Shown piece by piece: positions 61,625-64,000 of a stretch of DNA of 64,000 nucleotides. The DNA comes from Psychrobacter immobilis (GTDB taxonomy: Bacteria; Pseudomonadota; Gammaproteobacteria; Pseudomonadales; Moraxellaceae). Within the stretch, counting starts at the first letter, position 1. Every line of letters begins with the position of its first letter. The notes below the pieces were generated by a model. That model was not told the DNA's origin. It saw only the letters and a list, made by a program, of their open reading frames with translations, and did no database searches. The position numbers and the translations under genes are program-made. The stretch is from contig NZ_CAJGZJ010000002.1 of the NCBI RefSeq assembly GCF_904846225.1, positions 124,001 to 188,000 of the forward strand, read 5' to 3'.

Positions 61625-62395
61625 ATGAATACCCCGTTTACAGATGTTGCCGCCGAACATGCGCTGTTCAACACCAAGTCTCGTCAAAAAATTCAACAAA
61701 CTGAATTTATGACATCAGCGCCGACTTTTCGCCTTTGTCCACCTGATATGGGTCTAGAAGTCGCCTTTGCAGGACGCTCAAACGCGGGCAAATCCTCGGC
61801 TATCAATGCTTTAACCAATCAGCGCCAACTGGCACGCTCGTCCAAAACCCCTGGTCGTACGCAGATGATTAACTTTTTTAGTATTGGTAATACTGAGAGG
61901 CGTTTGGTAGATTTGCCAGGTTATGGCTATGCGGCTGTACCGCTTGAGATGAAAAAAGAATGGCAGATTGAGCTAGAAGAGTACTTAGTGTCACGCTCAA
62001 GCCTTGCCGGATTAGTACTTATGACTGACATTCGTCATCCATTAAAATTCTTTGATGAGCAAATGTTACGTTGGGCAAATGATGGTGATCTGCCAGTACA
62101 TATCTTATTGACCAAAGCAGATAAGCTTAAGTATGGCGCTTCTAAAAACGCCCTACTCAATACTCGCAAAAAACTCAAAAAACTCGGATTAAACTGCACC
62201 ATTCAGTTATTTTCAGCCTTGAGAAAAGAAGGTCTTGATGAGCTGGCTGGCGTAATGGGCAACTGGTATGAGTATCAGCTCGATGCCGATAAAATTATTG
62301 AATCCTCTTTTGCGTTGCTAGAAGGCGCTGAGTTGGAAGATGCTATTGAAAAAGAAAACGTTCAAAAAGAAGATGCTCAAGAAGAAAACAAATAA
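61625..62395 (+). CDS. engB: Ribosome biogenesis GTPase EngB (YihA/YsxC)
   Basis: GTPase needed for assembly of the large ribosomal subunit. 256 aa from the ATG at 61625; the frame opens 21 bp earlier at a TTG. G1 [19 protein letters not shown]2 [13 protein letters not shown]3 [12 protein letters not shown]4 ILLTKADKL and G5 [11 protein letters not shown] are all present. The tail of about 30 residues is acidic and lysine-rich ([16 protein letters not shown]) and goes beyond most homologues. The GAG-type ribosome site is weak. Ends in a strong terminator. Confidence 0.96.
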   Translation: MNTPFTDVAAEHALFNTKSRQKIQQTEFMTSAPTFRLCPPDMGLEVAFAGRSNAGKSSAINALTNQRQLARSSKTPGRTQMINFFSIGNTERRLVDLPGYGYAAVPLEMKKEWQIELEEYLVSRSSLAGLVLMTDIRHPLKFFDEQMLRWANDGDLPVHILLTKADKLKYGASKNALLNTRKKLKKLGLNCTIQLFSALRKEGLDELAGVMGNWYEYQLDADKIIESSFALLEGAELEDAIEKENVQKEDAQEENK

Positions 62396-62413
62396 ATATC
62401 ATAGTCCTAAATC

Positions 62414-62452
62414 AAAAAGGGTTTATCGTTATTATCGATAAACCCTTTTTTT
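62414..62452 (+). terminator. Rho-independent terminator of engB
   Basis: AAAAAGGGTTTATCG, short loop, CGATAAACCCTTTTTTT; 19 bp after the engB stop. Confidence 0.92.
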
Positions 62453-62473
62453 ATTATTTAAAATGATTTCTAT

Positions 62474-62544
62474 CTAGGGCATGTCGTCAATTAGATTATG
62501 AGCATTAAAATGCATCAATGTGCTAGTTGATGACACGTCCTAAG
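62474..62544. mobile_element. 71-bp palindromic MITE-like element
   Basis: Left arm CTAGGGCATGTCGTCAATTA and right arm, read inward, CTTAGGACGTGTCATCAACT match at most positions; the middle itself contains GCATTAAAATGC. Its right end reaches 62544 and so overlaps the stop codon (62540-62542) of the HAD gene. Confidence 0.6.
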
Positions 62545-63253
62545 CACACAATAGCTCTGCCAACACTTGCGGCGTGTCAACCTGATACGTAGGCTGCTGC
62601 GCTGCGAGCTCCTCCTTAGTTGCCGCACCATAGTTGACCGCGATACTGGTCATACCAAGCTTGTTAGCCATTTGAATATCATAAATACTATCACCGATAA
62701 AAACCGCATCAGAGATCTGCTTCTGCGTATAAGTCAAAATATCGGTCAGCATCTGCGGATCGGGTTTTGATCCGGCCTCATCAGCGCAGCGTGTCATGAC
62801 AAAATATTCCTGACTTTTAGAGGCCTCTAGTACACGATCTAGCCCTTTTCTTTTTTTGCCCGTGGCGACTGCCAGTCTTTTACCGTCATCTTGTAAAGTC
62901 TGCAACATATCTTCTATCGAAGCAAAAAATGGGGTGCAATGACTGTTAGCAATATAGTAATCAGCATAACTTTGCTGAATAGCAAGCTTTTGCGTGCCAT
63001 CTGCTTGAGGGTATAAAATATCAATACCATTCATTAAGCTCAATCCGATAATGTCTTGTACTTCTTTATCGGTCGTCTGAAATCCGTGCGCTTCTCCTGC
63101 GATATGCATGGATTCAACGATTAAGCCAATTGAGTCCATCAGCGTGCCATCCCAATCAAAAATAATCAGCGTCTTATCTGCTAAGAGATGATTGGCTGAT
63201 AATGGCGTTCTTTTGGCAGCGGTAGAGATATTGGTGACATATTTTTCACTCAT
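62540..63253 (-). CDS. HAD-family hydrolase (phosphoglycolate phosphatase-like)
   Basis: Cytoplasmic phosphatase of the haloacid dehalogenase superfamily, 237 aa. Motif I is LIIFDWDGTLMDSI (nucleophile and acid Asp), motif II LAVATGKKRKG, motif III KPDPQML and motif IV FIGDSIYDIQMANKLGMTSI. The alpha-helical cap between motifs I and II is of the Gph/PGP kind. Substrate not fixed; a phosphoglycolate or nucleotide phosphatase role is possible. ATG at 63253 follows AAGGTCTATTT. The stop codon TAG lies within the inverted repeat of the neighbouring palindromic element, so the C-terminus may have been altered by its insertion. Confidence 0.9.
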   Translation of the reverse strand: MSEKYVTNISTAAKRTPLSANHLLADKTLIIFDWDGTLMDSIGLIVESMHIAGEAHGFQTTDKEVQDIIGLSLMNGIDILYPQADGTQKLAIQQSYADYYIANSHCTPFFASIEDMLQTLQDDGKRLAVATGKKRKGLDRVLEASKSQEYFVMTRCADEAGSKPDPQMLTDILTYTQKQISDAVFIGDSIYDIQMANKLGMTSIAVNYGAATKEELAAQQPTYQVDTPQVLAELLCA

Positions 63254-63310
63254 AAATAGACCTTAGCGAAGAGCAATAATAAATGGTAGATAGGGAGACA
63301 GATACGAAAA

Positions 63311-63350
63311 CGTCACGGCGGCTTATTCATAGAAATAAGATATCGTGACG
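63311..63350 (-). terminator. Nested hairpin terminator of rluC
   Basis: Outer stem CGTCACG / CGTGACG and inner stem CTTATT / AATAAG, followed on the minus strand by four U. It lies 35 bp past the rluC stop. Confidence 0.65.
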
Positions 63351-63385
63351 CTTAACGTTAACACTTAAAAATTCTATTTGGCTAC

Positions 63386-64000
63386 TTATTCGGGCAACGT
63401 GATCGTCTCTGGCAACCAGTCTGCCATATCGTCTGGCAGTGGTGCAGTGATGGTCTCATAGCCTGGAATGTCTAAACGCCACGCATGCAGACACAGACGA
63501 TGGACGCCTGATTTGTCATGTACGTTGTATTTATCGTCGCCCAAGATCGCATGACCGATATGAGCCAAATGCACACGGATTTGATGGGTGCGGCCCGTCA
63601 GTGGTTTGGCTTCAATTAAGCTCACTGGCTGATTGGCAATCATAAAACGACCATGTACGACAATGTCGGTCTGGCTTTCTTTTGCTTGCGAGTCTTGCGC
63701 ATCTACTTTGACGCGGCGCTCACCACTAGCGAGCGTGTAGCGTAGCAATGACGCATCGATACGTTGCTCATTTAATGCAGGCTGACCTTTGGCGATGCAT
63801 AGATAGTGTTTTTGGATGGTTTTGTCGACCAAATGCTGCTGCAAGGTTTTTAACGCTGAGCGCTTTTTAGAAATCATCAACAAACCTGAGGTGTCTTTAT
63901 CGATGCGATGTACCAGCTCTAGGTATTTTTTACCTGTCACTTCACGCATGGCTTCGATAACACCAAAGTCCAAACCACTACCGCCATGAACAGCAATACC
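63386..64000 (-). CDS. rluC: rRNA pseudouridine synthase RluC type, 5' end outside window
   Basis: RluA-family enzyme; RluC makes pseudouridines 955, 2504 and 2580 in 23S rRNA. Only the C-terminal 204 codons are visible and the frame runs open past 64000. The first residues are GIAVHGGSG; the catalytic-Asp motif HRIDKDTSGLLMISK follows, then HYLCIAKGQ, SLIEAKPLTGRTHQIRVHLA (RNA-binding and fold signature) and HAILGDDKYN with HRLCLHAWRLDIP. RluC rather than RluD is favoured by this C-terminal half, but the N-terminal S4 domain cannot be checked. Confidence 0.88.
   Translation of the reverse strand, partial: GIAVHGGSGLDFGVIEAMREVTGKKYLELVHRIDKDTSGLLMISKKRSALKTLQQHLVDKTIQKHYLCIAKGQPALNEQRIDASLLRYTLASGERRVKVDAQDSQAKESQTDIVVHGRFMIANQPVSLIEAKPLTGRTHQIRVHLAHIGHAILGDDKYNVHDKSGVHRLCLHAWRLDIPGYETITAPLPDDMADWLPETITLPE

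Overview
The window reads as chromosome of a Psychrobacter-like gamma-proteobacterium (Moraxellaceae). This is inferred from gene content and composition: moderate AT-richness, a monomeric NADP isocitrate dehydrogenase, yggS divergent from pilT-pilU, fur divergent from bamE, EpmA, PdxB, and many AT-rich intergenic repeats. No tRNA, rRNA, CRISPR array, intact insertion sequence or prophage was recognised. Most genes are ordinary housekeeping genes. The unusual content is one toxin/inhibitor-like gene pair and a dense set of non-coding repeats.

Layout. 1-1.9 kb: 5' part of a Tat-exported PhoX phosphatase with a Pho box. 2-8.6 kb (all minus): an acylpyruvate-hydrolase-like enzyme and a polar amino-acid ABC transporter with one ATPase, two permeases and three tandem paralogous binding lipoproteins. 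9-13.9 kb: acidic lipoprotein, proA, a cold-shock-domain/transmembrane/RNase Sa-type fusion with a barstar-like inhibitor, and gltS. 14-18.4 kb: WG-repeat protein, class I glutamine amidotransferase, glyA. 19-24.9 kb: ubiC, a DUF482 acyltransferase-like protein, icd, an RluE-type pseudouridine synthase and a DUF6434-like small protein. 25-33.7 kb: a GNAT pseudogene, a double-DUF305 lipoprotein, an M61 peptidase, SlyD, Prc, NagZ. 34-38 kb: two paralogous membrane-anchored proteins, only one with an OmpA domain. 38.3-43.8 kb: rhomboid protease, metallophosphoesterase, purE, purK, a YaiI/YqxD protein, a NAD(P)-binding protein. 43.9-53.2 kb: epmA, pdxB, AI-2E-family membrane protein, nadE, a CNNM/CBS protein, PAP2 phosphatase, yggS. 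53.7-64 kb: pilT, pilU, fur, bamE, rnfH, a multi-pass membrane protein, cytochromes c4 and c5, engB, a HAD phosphatase and the 3' part of an RluC-type synthase.

Working together: the ABC genes form one uptake system. The fusion RNase and the barstar-like protein are one base apart and form a likely effector/inhibitor pair. purE/purK supply AIR carboxylation. pilT/pilU are twitching-motility ATPases. bamE, prc, nagZ, slyD and the PAP2 protein serve the envelope. Cytochromes c4 and c5 serve respiration.

Non-coding structure: (i) a roughly 146-bp MITE-like family with terminal inverted repeats, with two full copies and several shortened ones; (ii) tandem arrays of 15-17-bp units, intergenic and also inside two coding regions, where they encode pentapeptide repeats; (iii) two further inverted-repeat elements near engB, one of which overlaps the stop codon of the HAD gene.
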